A DNA stretch of 64,000 nt from Knoellia sp. S7-12 (GCF_040518285.1 NZ_CP155449.1:3782001-3846000), one strand, 5' to 3'. Shown: positions 15,625 through 23,888, numbered from the stretch's first letter. Translations and numbers: made by a program. Notes: generated by a model from the sequence alone, not told the origin.

Positions 15625-16978
15625 TGGCTCCGGCTGTGAGGGCGGGCTCGTGGTCCTCGTCGCGCAGAGGGTGGGCGATCTCGTCGGCCGGCAGTTTGGC
15701 CCAGAGGATCGCGATGACCGCGATGATCCCGGGCGCGACGCCGGCGATGAGGAAGGTCGGACGGATGCCGATGGCCTCCGAGACCGGTCCAGCCATCGCC
15801 ATCGAGACGGGCATGAGCGAGATCGACACGAAGAAGTCGAGGCTCGACACCCGGCCCATGAGGTGCGGCGGCACTCGGCGCTGCAGGAGCGTGCCCCAGA
15901 TGACCATCGGGGCCGAGAAGGTCGTGCCCAGGACGAAAGCCGCAGCAATGACGATCCAGATGTGACCGGCATACCCGATCACCGCGAGCGGGAGCGAGCC
16001 CACGCCCCACAGGAGGTTCATCCAGGTGAGGTAGCGCCGCGGCATCCGCAACGACGCCATGACGAGGGAGCCGACTGCGCCACCGATGCCGAACGCGGCC
16101 AGGACCCAGGCGTGCTCGCGTGGGCCGCCGCCGAGACGGTCCTTGATGAGGAAGGGGACAAGGACTTCGAACGGCCCCATCATCACGAGGATCATGAGGC
16201 TGGCGAACAGGAGCGTCGCGAGCAGCCACGGGGTGCGCACCATGTAGGAGAAGCCCTCGCGCATGTCGGCGTAGGCGGAGGCGATGGGGTGCTGCGCATG
16301 GCTCTCGTCGAGCTGTCGGCGCAGGGGCGTCTCGGGGACGGCCATGAGGGCGAGCAGGCCGAGGAGGACAGAGATCGCGGCGATGGTGATGGCCGCTCCG
16401 GGGCTGGCGGCGGCGATGGCGGCGCCTGCCACCGCCGGTCCGATGGCCTGGCCGATCGTGGGTCGCACCATGCCCTCGAAGCCGTTGACCGCCATGAGAT
16501 CACGCTGCTCGACGAGCGCGGGCAGCCATGCGGTGTAGGCGGGGAAGTAGAACGCCATCGCCATGCCGTTGACGAACGCGACCGTCGCGAGCATCCACAG
16601 CTGGGTGATGTCGAGGAGCGACAAGGTGGCGACCAACGCCATGCAGAGGAGCTCGACGCCGGCAACGACAAGCAGGATGCGCTTCTGCGGGATGCGGTCG
16701 GCGACGACGCCAGCGAGCAGCGCGGGGATGATCACGCCGAGTGCCGCAGCCGTGGCGACGACACTCAGTTGCGACGCACCGCCCCCGATGCGGACGACCT
16801 CCCACACCTGCGCGATCGCCCACACACCGTTGGCGAACGTCGAGAAGACCAGGGCAATGGCAAGGCGTCGGTATGCCGCGCCGCGGAAGGGTGTGAGGGC
16901 GCGCGGCAACTTCCGCTCGGTCGGCTCAGCCGACGCGGGCGCGGTGGTGTCGTCAGTGTTGGTGTCCGGGCTGGGCAT
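15614..16978 (-). CDS. MFS transporter
   Basis: A 454-residue membrane protein with about twelve helices and the enterobactin-exporter/EntS-like MFS pattern (WAIAQVWEVVRIGGG, GVVADRIPQKRILLV between helices 2 and 3, FYFPAYTAWLPALV). It has hydrophilic ends. Two ATGs are possible: 16993 and 16978. The promoter analysis favours 16978, because a MerR/SoxR-type palindrome with flanking -35 sequence lies immediately before 16993 and would put the transcript start near 16978. It likely exports a toxic compound. It converges on an IclR gene and shares a terminator hairpin with it. Confidence 0.85.
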   Translation of the reverse strand: MPSPDTNTDDTTAPASAEPTERKLPRALTPFRGAAYRRLAIALVFSTFANGVWAIAQVWEVVRIGGGASQLSVVATAAALGVIIPALLAGVVADRIPQKRILLVVAGVELLCMALVATLSLLDITQLWMLATVAFVNGMAMAFYFPAYTAWLPALVEQRDLMAVNGFEGMVRPTIGQAIGPAVAGAAIAAASPGAAITIAAISVLLGLLALMAVPETPLRRQLDESHAQHPIASAYADMREGFSYMVRTPWLLATLLFASLMILVMMGPFEVLVPFLIKDRLGGGPREHAWVLAAFGIGGAVGSLVMASLRMPRRYLTWMNLLWGVGSLPLAVIGYAGHIWIVIAAAFVLGTTFSAPMVIWGTLLQRRVPPHLMGRVSSLDFFVSISLMPVSMAMAGPVSEAIGIRPTFLIAGVAPGIIAVIAILWAKLPADEIAHPLRDEDHEPALTAGATAP

Positions 16979-16994
16979 GTCCTGAATCCTCATA

Positions 16995-17018
16995 TCTCAA
17001 GTCAGCTTGAGGTCAAGC
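16995..17018 (-). promoter_or_regulatory. SoxR/MerR-type operator in the MFS promoter
   Basis: On the minus strand TTGACC is followed directly by CTCAAG-CTGA-CTTGAG (16997-17012). The SoxR consensus is CCTCAAGTTAACTTGAGG; the site here, CCTCAAGCTGACTTGAGA, differs at three positions. MerR-family activators bind such palindromes inside a long -35/-10 spacer; 19 bases after TTGACC the sequence is GAGGAT. No soxR gene is in the window. Confidence 0.6.
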
Positions 17019-17112
17019 CCACCGTGGACTCACCCGCTGACTCGAGGTGTGAGCCAAGCCTCCACCCGAGCACTGACATCGCGCCACCGGGTTACGGGGT
17101 TGGGGTCTCCAA

Positions 17113-17174
17113 GTCGAAGTAGTACGAAACGCCGCGCTCACCTCGGGGCGCTCGGCGTTTCGTACTACCTCGAC
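17113..17174. terminator. Long hairpin downstream of the phosphodiesterase gene
   Basis: Arms 17113-17134 and 17153-17174 (core AGTACGAAACGCCG) pair over 22 bases with one mismatch and an 18-base loop. It begins 11 bases past the stop of the phosphodiesterase gene and about 100 bases upstream of the MFS start, so termination of the former is the most likely role. Confidence 0.75.
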
Positions 17175-17185
17175 TCAGCTGTTGC

Positions 17186-18493
17186 TCAACTGAGGAGGGA
17201 CTCGCTCAGGACGCGACCCTCGTTCGCGGCCGGCGGCTCCACTCCCAGGAGGTGGCTGATCGTCGCGGCGAGGTCGATGTGGCGGGGTGCGCGTGGCTTG
17301 ACGCCCGGACGCACCCGGTGGCCCGAGAGCACGAGCGGGACGTCGAGTTCGGCGCGCCCCCCGTGGCGACCGTCCGACCCCTCTCCCGGCACCGTCACGA
17401 ACAAGGCATAGGGCTCACGGGTCTCGACCAGGAGCTGGCCGTACTGCGGCGCCATCCGCATCGCCTTCTGCTCGGCTTTGGTGAAGACCCCGCTCACTCC
17501 CTCGATCCCGGCGAAGACGTCAGCAACCTGCGCCACCGCCGCCGACGACCCGGCCAACGACCCCAGCAGGTGCACCGACGCGATCGACCCACCACCGACG
17601 AACACGACCTGCGTGTCCGGGTTCTTCGGTCGCCCACCACTCGACACATACTCCGCCTTGAAGCCAGCAGTCGCCAATCGCTCGATCGCCAACGCGCCCA
17701 GCGGAATTCGCCACTCGCTCATCCCGTGATCAGCGGTCACGAGCCACGTCGTCCGACCGAACAGGTCCGCGTCCTTGACCGCAGCGATGAGCCGCCCGAT
17801 CGCCGCGTCAGTCTCCCGCAACGTCTCCAGCATCCGAGGGTCGCGCGGCCCCCACAAGTGCCCGTCTCCATCGACGTCACTCGAATACACCGCGAGGAAG
17901 TCGGGCGGCGCCGGCAGCGTCACCGTCGTCGACCCACTGCGCACCGGCTGCCCCGAAATCATCGCGATGGCGTCATCCACCCGAGCATCGATCCGCCCGC
18001 CGGGCTGGGTGTAGAGACCACCCAGATCCCCATAGGCCACACCCTTGTTCTCCATGATGAACCACTGCGCGGAGCCGATGGTCACACCCTGCCGCCGCAG
18101 CGACTGCCCCAGTCCCTCGACCGCGCTGTCGCGACTCTGGCCTCTCGCGACACCAGCCGCAGCATCGAACCAGTAGGCCGCGTTTTGCGTCCGGTCGGGA
18201 TAGGTCCCGCACGAGATCGACGTCCACGACGGGTTCGTGATGGTCGTCATGACCCCTTGGCTCTTGGTCACTGACCCGCGCCGCACGAGCGACATCAGGT
18301 TCGGCAGGTCCACCCGCCCGTCGAGGTACTCGAGGTCGAAACCGTCCAACGCCAACAGGATGACGTGTCCTCGGGGACGGGACGACACGGCATACGCCGA
18401 GGTTGCGGAGGCCAGGGGCGCGGCCGCGAGCGTTCCGGCGACGACGGCGCCGCCGAGCAGGGAGCGGCGGGAGACGGGAGGCAGAGAAGGCAT
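17186..18493 (-). CDS. Exported alkaline phosphatase/nucleotide pyrophosphatase-family protein
   Basis: A 435-residue member of the type I phosphodiesterase/nucleotide pyrophosphatase family. Residues 1-35 form a Tat signal (SRRSLLGGAVVAGTLAAAP, ending ASAYAV), so it is exported folded. Metal and nucleophile sites can be seen: LLALDGFD, the Thr nucleophile region NPSWTSISCGTYPDRT, DVDGDGHLWGP and TADHGMSEW. The domain hydrolyses phosphodiester or pyrophosphate bonds; the substrate is unknown. It neighbours a SRPBCC protein and PhoX on the same strand, hinting at phosphate scavenging, though a shared promoter is not evident. Confidence 0.85.
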   Translation of the reverse strand: MPSLPPVSRRSLLGGAVVAGTLAAAPLASATSAYAVSSRPRGHVILLALDGFDLEYLDGRVDLPNLMSLVRRGSVTKSQGVMTTITNPSWTSISCGTYPDRTQNAAYWFDAAAGVARGQSRDSAVEGLGQSLRRQGVTIGSAQWFIMENKGVAYGDLGGLYTQPGGRIDARVDDAIAMISGQPVRSGSTTVTLPAPPDFLAVYSSDVDGDGHLWGPRDPRMLETLRETDAAIGRLIAAVKDADLFGRTTWLVTADHGMSEWRIPLGALAIERLATAGFKAEYVSSGGRPKNPDTQVVFVGGGSIASVHLLGSLAGSSAAVAQVADVFAGIEGVSGVFTKAEQKAMRMAPQYGQLLVETREPYALFVTVPGEGSDGRHGGRAELDVPLVLSGHRVRPGVKPRAPRHIDLAATISHLLGVEPPAANEGRVLSESLLS

Positions 18494-18562
18494 GGGCTCG
18501 ACGGTAGGTCGGCGACGGCGACGCCCCGGCAGCCCTGACGTGAACGTCCCGCGAACTACGGG

Positions 18563-19030
18563 TCAGGTCAGGAGAATCCGCTCGACCTCTTCGAGGGCCT
18601 GCCTCGCGTAGCCGTTCCACATCGCACCGAACATAGGCATCACCAACCGACCGGCCGTCGTCGGCGTGAGCACCCATGACCACGTGATCCGTGTGCCGGT
18701 GCCAGCCGGTTCAAAGGTCCAGCGACCCTCGGCCCCGGCGACCAGCGGCTTCATTGCTCCGGCGACATCGGTGATCGTGTAGTCGAACGATCGCGGGCGC
18801 TCGACCGCGGTCAGGGTCTCGAGCATGGTGCCGCCGTCGGCCAACAGGATGGTGCGCGTCTGCCCGACCGCACCCCACGTCCCCGACTGGCCGCGCACAC
18901 CCTTGATCGGCGGGATGGCGAGCCGACGCCGGCTGAACACCTCGGGCAGCGGGTGCGGAAGCAGGCGATCGAACGCCTCCTCCACCGCGACGGGGACAGC
19001 ACGGGACTGCGACAACTTCACGGTGGCCAT
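18563..19030 (-). CDS. SRPBCC-family (START-like) protein
   Basis: A 155-residue protein of the polyketide cyclase/dehydrase-like SRPBCC superfamily: N-terminal strand VKLSQSRAVPVAVEEAFDRLL, central strands (TRTILLADGGTMLETLT, RSFDYTITDVAG, EGRWTFEPAGTGTRITWSW), and a long C-terminal helix (MWNGYARQALEEVERIL). The fold makes a hydrophobic pocket, so lipid or small-molecule binding is expected. I choose ATG 19030 (MATVKLSQS). It lies between the two secreted phosphatase genes on the same strand, with separate hairpins on either side. Confidence 0.72.
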   Translation of the reverse strand: MATVKLSQSRAVPVAVEEAFDRLLPHPLPEVFSRRRLAIPPIKGVRGQSGTWGAVGQTRTILLADGGTMLETLTAVERPRSFDYTITDVAGAMKPLVAGAEGRWTFEPAGTGTRITWSWVLTPTTAGRLVMPMFGAMWNGYARQALEEVERILLT

Positions 19031-19060
19031 GCCTTCAGACTTCCACGACCAAAGCACAGG

Positions 19061-19099
19061 CGGGCGTATGCCGGGTGGCGAGCACCCGGCATACGCCCG
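19061..19099. terminator. Perfect 17-base-pair hairpin after phoX, made of the GTATGCCG motif
   Basis: CGGGCGTATGCCGGGTG at 19061-19077 pairs perfectly with 19083-19099 around a five-base loop. It starts 25 bases past the phoX stop and just before the SRPBCC gene. There is no clear T-tract, as often in actinobacterial terminators. The stem is an inverted pair of the GTATGCCG motif common in this window. Confidence 0.75.
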
Positions 19100-19123
19100 C
19101 GCTGTGTCTGTGGTCGGAAGGCG

Positions 19124-20626
19124 TCAGACGCCGATGCGCTCCCACGGGCCCCAGATCGCGAAGCTCATGCCGCGCGAGGACTGGATGTTGACGAAGAGCG
19201 TCGAGCCGTCCGGGCTGAACGTCGACCCGGCGAACTCGTCGCCGAAGCGGGGAGCCCCCTCGGGATTGCCGCCGACCCGAAGCCGGTTGAGCGCGATGTC
19301 CCAGAGCTGACCACCACGGTTGAGCCCGCGCAGGTAGTTGTCTCCCGAGCTGTCCTCGCAGACCACGAGGGTGCCACGCCGGCTGCTGGTGATGTTGTCA
19401 GGGAAGTCGAAGGTCTCCTTGCCCGGCGACTGGTAGACGAGACGCAGCCTCTCGGAGCGCGTGTCATAGGCCCACACCTGCCCAAAACCGTTGCCATAAC
19501 CGTTGATCAGTTCGTTGCCGGTCTCGGGATCGCCACCGCCCTGGGTGGAGGTGAAGTAGACGACGCCGTTGTCATAGACCTGTCCCTCGAGGCGGGAGAA
19601 GCCTGCGGCTCCGAGTTCCCGGCCCTGGGCACCGACGTACTGCAGCGCCGTGTCGTTGGGCGTCGATGCAGGCTGTCCGGGGGTGTAGGCGAAGGTCGGG
19701 TCGGGATCGGCAATGTCGACCCACTCGACCTTGTAGTTGGCTCCCTTGACCTGGTGTCCCTCGAGGTGCGCGTTCGGCTCGCCCTTGATGGCGAGCATCT
19801 GGAGGGTGCCGTCGTTGTCGAGGTGACCGGACTCCATGGGGTTGGTTGCAGGCGTGTAGCGGTAGAAGCCCGAGGGGAAGGCGAAGTTGTCCTCGGTGAG
19901 ATAGAGGCGGCCCTCACGCGGGTCGAACGAGACGGCCTCGTGGGGGAAGCGGCCCGCGTTGGTGATCGGCTCACCGTTCGAGAGCCCGTCGACCGGGACC
20001 TCGAAGATGTAGCCGTGCGGCTTGGTCAGCGGGACGTTCGAGACGCCGGTGAAGTCCGGGGTGACGTCGGGGCCGTTGACGGTCTCCTCGCAGGTGATCC
20101 AGGCCCCCCACGGCATCTGGCCGCCGGAGCAGTTCATCATCGTGCCGTTGAGCGCGGTGTAGGCGTGGGCGACCTGACCCATCTCGCTGACGTCGATGTG
20201 CGTGCAGCCACCCTGCGCCATGGTGTCGTAGGTGTGGTCGCCGACCGGGCCGAACGCGGGGCCGGGGGCGTTGACCTCGTGGTTGCGGATGAGGGTCACA
20301 TCGCTGCCGGGACCGTCGAACGCGCCCATGCCGTCGTGGCGTCCGGGGAGGTTGGTGCCGTCATTGAGGACAACGGGTTGCTCGGTGTCGTGGAACGAGC
20401 GGTACTTGAAGCCCTCGGGCAGGTGGAGTCGCACCTTGCCGTCGCGCTCGTCGGGGATGGGCCGGAGTCCGCGGAAGGCGGGTCCGCCGAGTTTGCCGAG
20501 GGGGGCGGATCCGGCCGGTCCGGCCACGAGTCCTTGGAACGGTCCGGCGAGCGCGGTGGCGCCCGCGGCAACCGCCGCACCCTTGAGAACGGTGCGGCGC
20601 TTTGCCATGTGATCGTCAACTGCCAT
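19124..20626 (-). CDS. phoX: PhoX-family alkaline phosphatase
   Basis: A 500-residue exported phosphatase of the PhoX (DUF839) family, which uses calcium and iron to release phosphate from esters in the periplasm-equivalent space. The N-terminus has a Tat signal (AKRRTVLKGAAVAAGATALA). Family landmarks include LIRNHEVN, GGCTHIDV, NCSGGQMPWGAWITCEETVNG with its conserved Glu pair, FPHEAVSFDPREGRLYLTED and the C-terminal FAGSTFSPDGSTLFVNIQ. ATG 20626 follows AAAGGAG. It is divergent from mobA. Expression under phosphate limitation is typical for the family, but I do not see a convincing PHO box. Confidence 0.92.
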   Translation of the reverse strand: MAVDDHMAKRRTVLKGAAVAAGATALAGPFQGLVAGPAGSAPLGKLGGPAFRGLRPIPDERDGKVRLHLPEGFKYRSFHDTEQPVVLNDGTNLPGRHDGMGAFDGPGSDVTLIRNHEVNAPGPAFGPVGDHTYDTMAQGGCTHIDVSEMGQVAHAYTALNGTMMNCSGGQMPWGAWITCEETVNGPDVTPDFTGVSNVPLTKPHGYIFEVPVDGLSNGEPITNAGRFPHEAVSFDPREGRLYLTEDNFAFPSGFYRYTPATNPMESGHLDNDGTLQMLAIKGEPNAHLEGHQVKGANYKVEWVDIADPDPTFAYTPGQPASTPNDTALQYVGAQGRELGAAGFSRLEGQVYDNGVVYFTSTQGGGDPETGNELINGYGNGFGQVWAYDTRSERLRLVYQSPGKETFDFPDNITSSRRGTLVVCEDSSGDNYLRGLNRGGQLWDIALNRLRVGGNPEGAPRFGDEFAGSTFSPDGSTLFVNIQSSRGMSFAIWGPWERIGV

Positions 20627-20694
20627 GTCGTCACTCCTTTGTGAACAGGGATCAGGTCAACGTATGCCGTGTGCTCGGCCGCCACAATGGTCAC

Positions 20695-21264
20695 GTGACG
20701 TCTTCCGTGAATGTGATCGTGCTGGCCGGGGGCACATCGCGCCGCTTTGGCTCCGACAAACTCGCGGCTTTGTTGCCCGATGGCCGGTCCGTGTTGGACC
20801 ACTGCTTGTGGGGTATGCCGGCCGGCTGGTCGGTGATTGTCGTCGGACCTTCGCGAGTGGTTCCGTCGTCCGTGACGGCCCGGGTTCGGTTCGTTCAGGA
20901 GACGCCTGCTGGGGGCGGGCCGTTGGCAGGGATCGCGGAGGGGTTGGCTCTCGTGGGTGGCGAGGTGGTGTGTGTGGCGCCGGGAGACGCGCCGCGGGCT
21001 GGCTCGGCGTTGCCGTTGTTGGTGGCTGCACTCGAAGGCGACTCTTCGGTTGAGGCTGCCGTGCTGAGCGACGGTGAGGGACAACCGAATCCGTTGCTCG
21101 CGGCATACAGGGTCAACGCCCTGAGGGACGCGATGCCGAGCTCACCCGCGAACCTGCCCGCCCGCAAGCTGCTGTCTCTCAGCCATGTGTTGGTGCAGCC
21201 CGGGTTCGATGTCGTCGACATCGACACTCCTGCGGATCTGGAAGGTGCCGACCGACCCGAGTGA
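20695..21264 (+). CDS. mobA: MobA-like molybdenum cofactor guanylyltransferase
   Basis: A 189-residue nucleotidyltransferase that attaches GMP to molybdopterin. The N-terminal signature LAGGTSRRFGSDK matches the MobA/MobU nucleotide-binding loop; VAPGDAPRAG takes the place of the usual metal-binding CDMP, with the Asp kept; QPNPLLAAYR is the conserved C-terminal substrate region. The start is GTG 20695, without a ribosome site but with CACAAT ending six bases upstream, so it may be leaderless. No other molybdopterin genes are adjacent. A related NTP transferase is an alternative, but the loop is characteristic. Confidence 0.82.
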   Translation: MTSSVNVIVLAGGTSRRFGSDKLAALLPDGRSVLDHCLWGMPAGWSVIVVGPSRVVPSSVTARVRFVQETPAGGGPLAGIAEGLALVGGEVVCVAPGDAPRAGSALPLLVAALEGDSSVEAAVLSDGEGQPNPLLAAYRVNALRDAMPSSPANLPARKLLSLSHVLVQPGFDVVDIDTPADLEGADRPE

Positions 21265-21330
21265 TGAGTTTTGGCTCTTGCCCCCGTCTTACCTACGTCA
21301 GGACATACGACGAGACGGAAGGATGACGTG

Positions 21331-22353
21331 ATGAGTGCGGACGCACGACTGGAGGGACTGGACGTGAGCGAACTCGGTGCCAACGGGTTGAGTGAGGTCG
21401 ACGAGGCCGGATTCACGGGGCTGGTGGAGAAGCACCGGCGGGAGCTGCACGTGCACTGCTACCGGATGTTGGGGTCGTTCGAGGACGCCGAGGACGCAGT
21501 GCAGGAGACGTTCATGCGCGCCTGGAAGCGGCGGGAGACCTTCGAGGGGCGGTCGACGTTCCGGGCATGGCTCTACAAGATCGCCACGAACGCCTGCCTC
21601 GACCTGCTCGCCAAGCGTCGGCCGGAGCCCGCGACCGGCGGTGAGGTGCTGTGGCTGCAGCCCTACCCGGATGCGATGCTCGATGAGGTTGCGGCGAATG
21701 ATGCGGACGAGCCGGAGACGGTCGCTGTGGCGCGGGAGACGATCGAACTGGCGTATCTCGTTGCCGTGCAGCACTTGGCGCCTCGACCGCGGGCCGTGCT
21801 GATCCTGCGAGATGTGCTCGGCTGGCCGGCGAAGGAGGTCGCGGAGCTCCTCGGGGACTCGGTCAACTCCGTGAACAGTGCCCTGCAGCGGGCCCGCGCC
21901 GGCATGCGGGAGCACCTGCCCGAGGAGCGGCAGGACTGGACGGGTGGGATCGCTGCCGAGGAGGACGCCGACCTGCGTGAGCTGGTGCGCCGCTACACCG
22001 AGGCAAGCGTGGCCACGGACATCGACGTGCTGGCCGCCATGGTTCGGGAGGACATCCGCACGTCGATGCCTCCCACCCCGGGTCTGCAGATCGGGCGCCG
22101 TGAGGTCGTGAACTACTGGATCGAGAGCGGCTTCGCGGACTCGACGGGCTTGCGCACTGTTCCCACCTCCGTGAACCGGCAGCCTGCAGTGGCGTTCTAC
22201 CAGTGGGAGGCGTCGGAGGGCGCCTACTTGCCGCTGACGATCGACGTCCTGCGCTTCACCGGCGGGGCGATCACCGAGATCACCACATTCCACAACGACC
22301 AGTTCCCGCGGCTCGGGCTGCCGGAGAGCTTGCCGGCTGACGGCACGGAGTAG
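21331..22353 (+). CDS. ECF sigma factor with SnoaL-like C-terminal domain
   Basis: A 340-residue sigma-70 family protein. Region 2 (FTGLVEKHRRELHVHCYRML, AEDAVQETFMRAWKRR) and region 4 (HLAPRPRAVLILRDVLGW, EVAELLGDSVNSVNSALQRAR) are followed by a roughly 130-residue SnoaL/NTF2-like extension ending FHNDQFPRLGLP. This layout is that of the large SigJ/SigG-like ECF groups (TIGR02960 type) that lack a classical anti-sigma factor; the extension replaces it. ATG 21331 is preceded by GGAAGGA. Two small genes follow, the first five bases after the stop, and may be its operon partners. Confidence 0.88.
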   Translation: MSADARLEGLDVSELGANGLSEVDEAGFTGLVEKHRRELHVHCYRMLGSFEDAEDAVQETFMRAWKRRETFEGRSTFRAWLYKIATNACLDLLAKRRPEPATGGEVLWLQPYPDAMLDEVAANDADEPETVAVARETIELAYLVAVQHLAPRPRAVLILRDVLGWPAKEVAELLGDSVNSVNSALQRARAGMREHLPEERQDWTGGIAAEEDADLRELVRRYTEASVATDIDVLAAMVREDIRTSMPPTPGLQIGRREVVNYWIESGFADSTGLRTVPTSVNRQPAVAFYQWEASEGAYLPLTIDVLRFTGGAITEITTFHNDQFPRLGLPESLPADGTE

Positions 22354-22357
22354 TCCC

Positions 22358-22648
22358 GTGCGAACGCTCGCGCTGCACGGCGGCGAGCGAGTCGCCGTGG
22401 TCCCCACGGTGTGGATCGACGCATTCGGCGTCGTCACCCGCGGGGAGGTGCAGCTGGAGCTGCGTGACGGCGAGCTCGGGCCGGTTCTCGGCCTGGACGC
22501 CGGGTTCTGGCTCCAGGGCACCGGAGTCCGCGCCCTGCTCAACCCCGGCCGTCACACGGCGATGGTCCGCATCGCCACCCGTAGTTCAGGACCGTCAGCA
22601 GACGTCCAACCCACCCCGAATACCCATGAACGATTGATGGAGGAATGA
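22358..22648 (+). CDS. Small protein of unknown function after the sigma factor
   Basis: A 96-residue frame starting at GTG 22358, four bases after the sigma factor stop, and ending one base before the next ATG. The first 70 residues alternate short strands (RVAVVPTVWIDAFGVVTRGEVQLEL) and look like a small beta domain; the C-terminal part is low complexity. Third-position GC is high across the frame, supporting translation. I do not recognise a family. Its position suggests a role linked to the sigma factor or to the membrane protein that follows. Confidence 0.5.
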   Translation: MRTLALHGGERVAVVPTVWIDAFGVVTRGEVQLELRDGELGPVLGLDAGFWLQGTGVRALLNPGRHTAMVRIATRSSGPSADVQPTPNTHERLMEE

Positions 22649-22649
22649 C

Positions 22650-23102
22650 ATGAGCAACATCAAGGACACCCAGGTCCACGCTGGCCCGGCTTCGAGCCAG
22701 ACCGGCTCGACTCAGAAGCCTCGAGTCCGAGGACTCGTCGGCAAGGGCTTGCTTGCCGCGGTCGCCGCGGCTGCGGCCACCACTGTTGTCGCTGCATTGG
22801 CCAAGGCCGCTGGCGTGGTCTTCGAGATCCCCGATGGTGGCGAGACGATCCCGTTGTCCGGCATCGCTTTCGTGACCGGCGTCTTCTCAGTTGTCGGCGT
22901 CGTCATCGCCGCCACCCTGCTTCGCTGGAGCGCGAACCCGGCCAAACGCTTCGTGCAGGCGGCAGTGGCATTGACCGCGATCTCGCTGATCCCGCCCTTC
23001 ATCTCCGGCGCAACCACCGCCACTAGCTTCGCTCTCGTCGGCCTCCATCTCGTCGCGGCCGCAGTGATGATCCCCACCCTGAACCGATCCCTGCCCTCCT
23101 GA
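22650..23102 (+). CDS. Four-helix membrane protein (DUF6069-like)
   Basis: A 150-residue protein: a hydrophilic N-terminal tail of about 30 residues, then four hydrophobic segments (GLLAAVAAAAATTVVAALA; IAFVTGVFSVVGVVIAATLL; FVQAAVALTAISLIPPFI; SFALVGLHLVAAAVMIPTL). The arrangement resembles DUF6069 proteins of actinobacteria, whose function is unknown. The ribosome site GGAGGAA lies in the end of the preceding gene. It is the third gene in the sigma-factor row. Confidence 0.72.
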   Translation: MSNIKDTQVHAGPASSQTGSTQKPRVRGLVGKGLLAAVAAAAATTVVAALAKAAGVVFEIPDGGETIPLSGIAFVTGVFSVVGVVIAATLLRWSANPAKRFVQAAVALTAISLIPPFISGATTATSFALVGLHLVAAAVMIPTLNRSLPS

Positions 23103-23243
23103 ACCGCATCGGTCGACGATGAGTCGGCGACAGCATCTGGAGGGTCTGGTCGGCTTTCACGCCCGGCTCGCGAAGGGCGACCACCGCGGTCCCGCGATCG
23201 GCGAGACCCTGTCGCATCTTCCCCAGCCTGAGTCACGACGACG

Positions 23244-23825
23244 TCAGGGGGAGTCCTCTGCTGCGGGGTCCTTGCGCTGGTTGGCCCTGAATCGCGCTTT
23301 CTTCTGGCGGTTTCCACAGGTGTTCATGTCGCACCATCTGCGGCTCCGGCTCTGGCTCGTGTCGAAGAAGGCGGCACGGCAGGTGGGCGAGGAGCACAGG
23401 GCCAGCTGTCCGTCACGCTCTCCCGCGATGATGTCGATCGCGTCCGCGGCGATCACGCTGAGAGCATCCTCGACGGAAGCAGGCGAGCCGAGCCGCCATT
23501 GACGCGCACGTTTGGGGGTGAGGATGGCCGCGACCCGACCCCCGACGCTGCACTCATTGATGACGCGAACAGCAGCTGCTGGCAGCGATTTCTGCAGCGC
23601 TGCCGCCGTCGCGGCGGCGTGAATCGACTCCCTCAGCTCCTTGGCGAGTTCGAGCTGCGCCTGGGTGCAGGAGTCCACGGCAAGCCCGTTCACCACCAGC
23701 CAGTCCACGAGTCGCTGCGGCGTGGGAATGCGCTCGACCGGCGTGCCCTGACGCTCCGACAAAGTCCCCGTGAAGCTGGTCGCCAGCACGGCCCCGAGAC
23801 GGAAGTCAGGAAACTCAGAAGGCAT
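23244..23825 (-). CDS. CGNR zinc-finger regulator (ABATE domain)
   Basis: A 193-residue protein with an N-terminal ABATE domain and a C-terminal CGNR treble-clef finger: CSSPTCRAAFFDTSQSRSRRWC...CGNRQKKARFRA, giving the Cys-x4-Cys and Cys-x4-Cys pairs and the name-giving CGNR. Members are predicted stress-responsive DNA-binding regulators. ATG 23825 is preceded by AAGGTGG inside operator site 1. It is divergent from a LysE-type exporter, with two near-identical 20-base sites 42 bases apart between them, so it probably controls the exporter and itself. Confidence 0.85.
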   Translation of the reverse strand: MPSEFPDFRLGAVLATSFTGTLSERQGTPVERIPTPQRLVDWLVVNGLAVDSCTQAQLELAKELRESIHAAATAAALQKSLPAAAVRVINECSVGGRVAAILTPKRARQWRLGSPASVEDALSVIAADAIDIIAGERDGQLALCSSPTCRAAFFDTSQSRSRRWCDMNTCGNRQKKARFRANQRKDPAAEDSP

Positions 23826-23826
23826 G

Positions 23827-23846
23827 GAACCACCTTAGCCGGTTGC
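23827..23846. promoter_or_regulatory. Candidate CGNR operator, site 1
   Basis: The site has the form GAACC-N2-CTTAGCC-GGTT-N-C, an imperfect inverted repeat (GGAACC...GGTTgCC) with an asymmetric core. It begins one base upstream of the CGNR start codon and covers its ribosome site, as expected for autorepression. An almost identical copy lies exactly 42 bases further. Confidence 0.6.
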
Positions 23847-23868
23847 CTCACGCCCTGTTCGACTGGTA

Positions 23869-23888
23869 GAACCGTCTTAGCCGGTTCC
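23869..23888. promoter_or_regulatory. Candidate CGNR operator, site 2
   Basis: Second copy, identical to site 1 at 17 of 20 positions and with a better inverted repeat (GGAACC-type arms GAACC/GGTTC). The centre-to-centre distance of 42 bases is four helical turns, which puts both sites on the same face of the DNA. It lies 60 bases upstream of the LysE start. Confidence 0.6.

Noticed and set aside
18953..20644. Long plus-strand open frame opposite phoX
   Set aside because: It mirrors the phoX codons; phoX has a Tat signal and family motifs. Such antisense frames are common in high-GC DNA and occur opposite most genes here.
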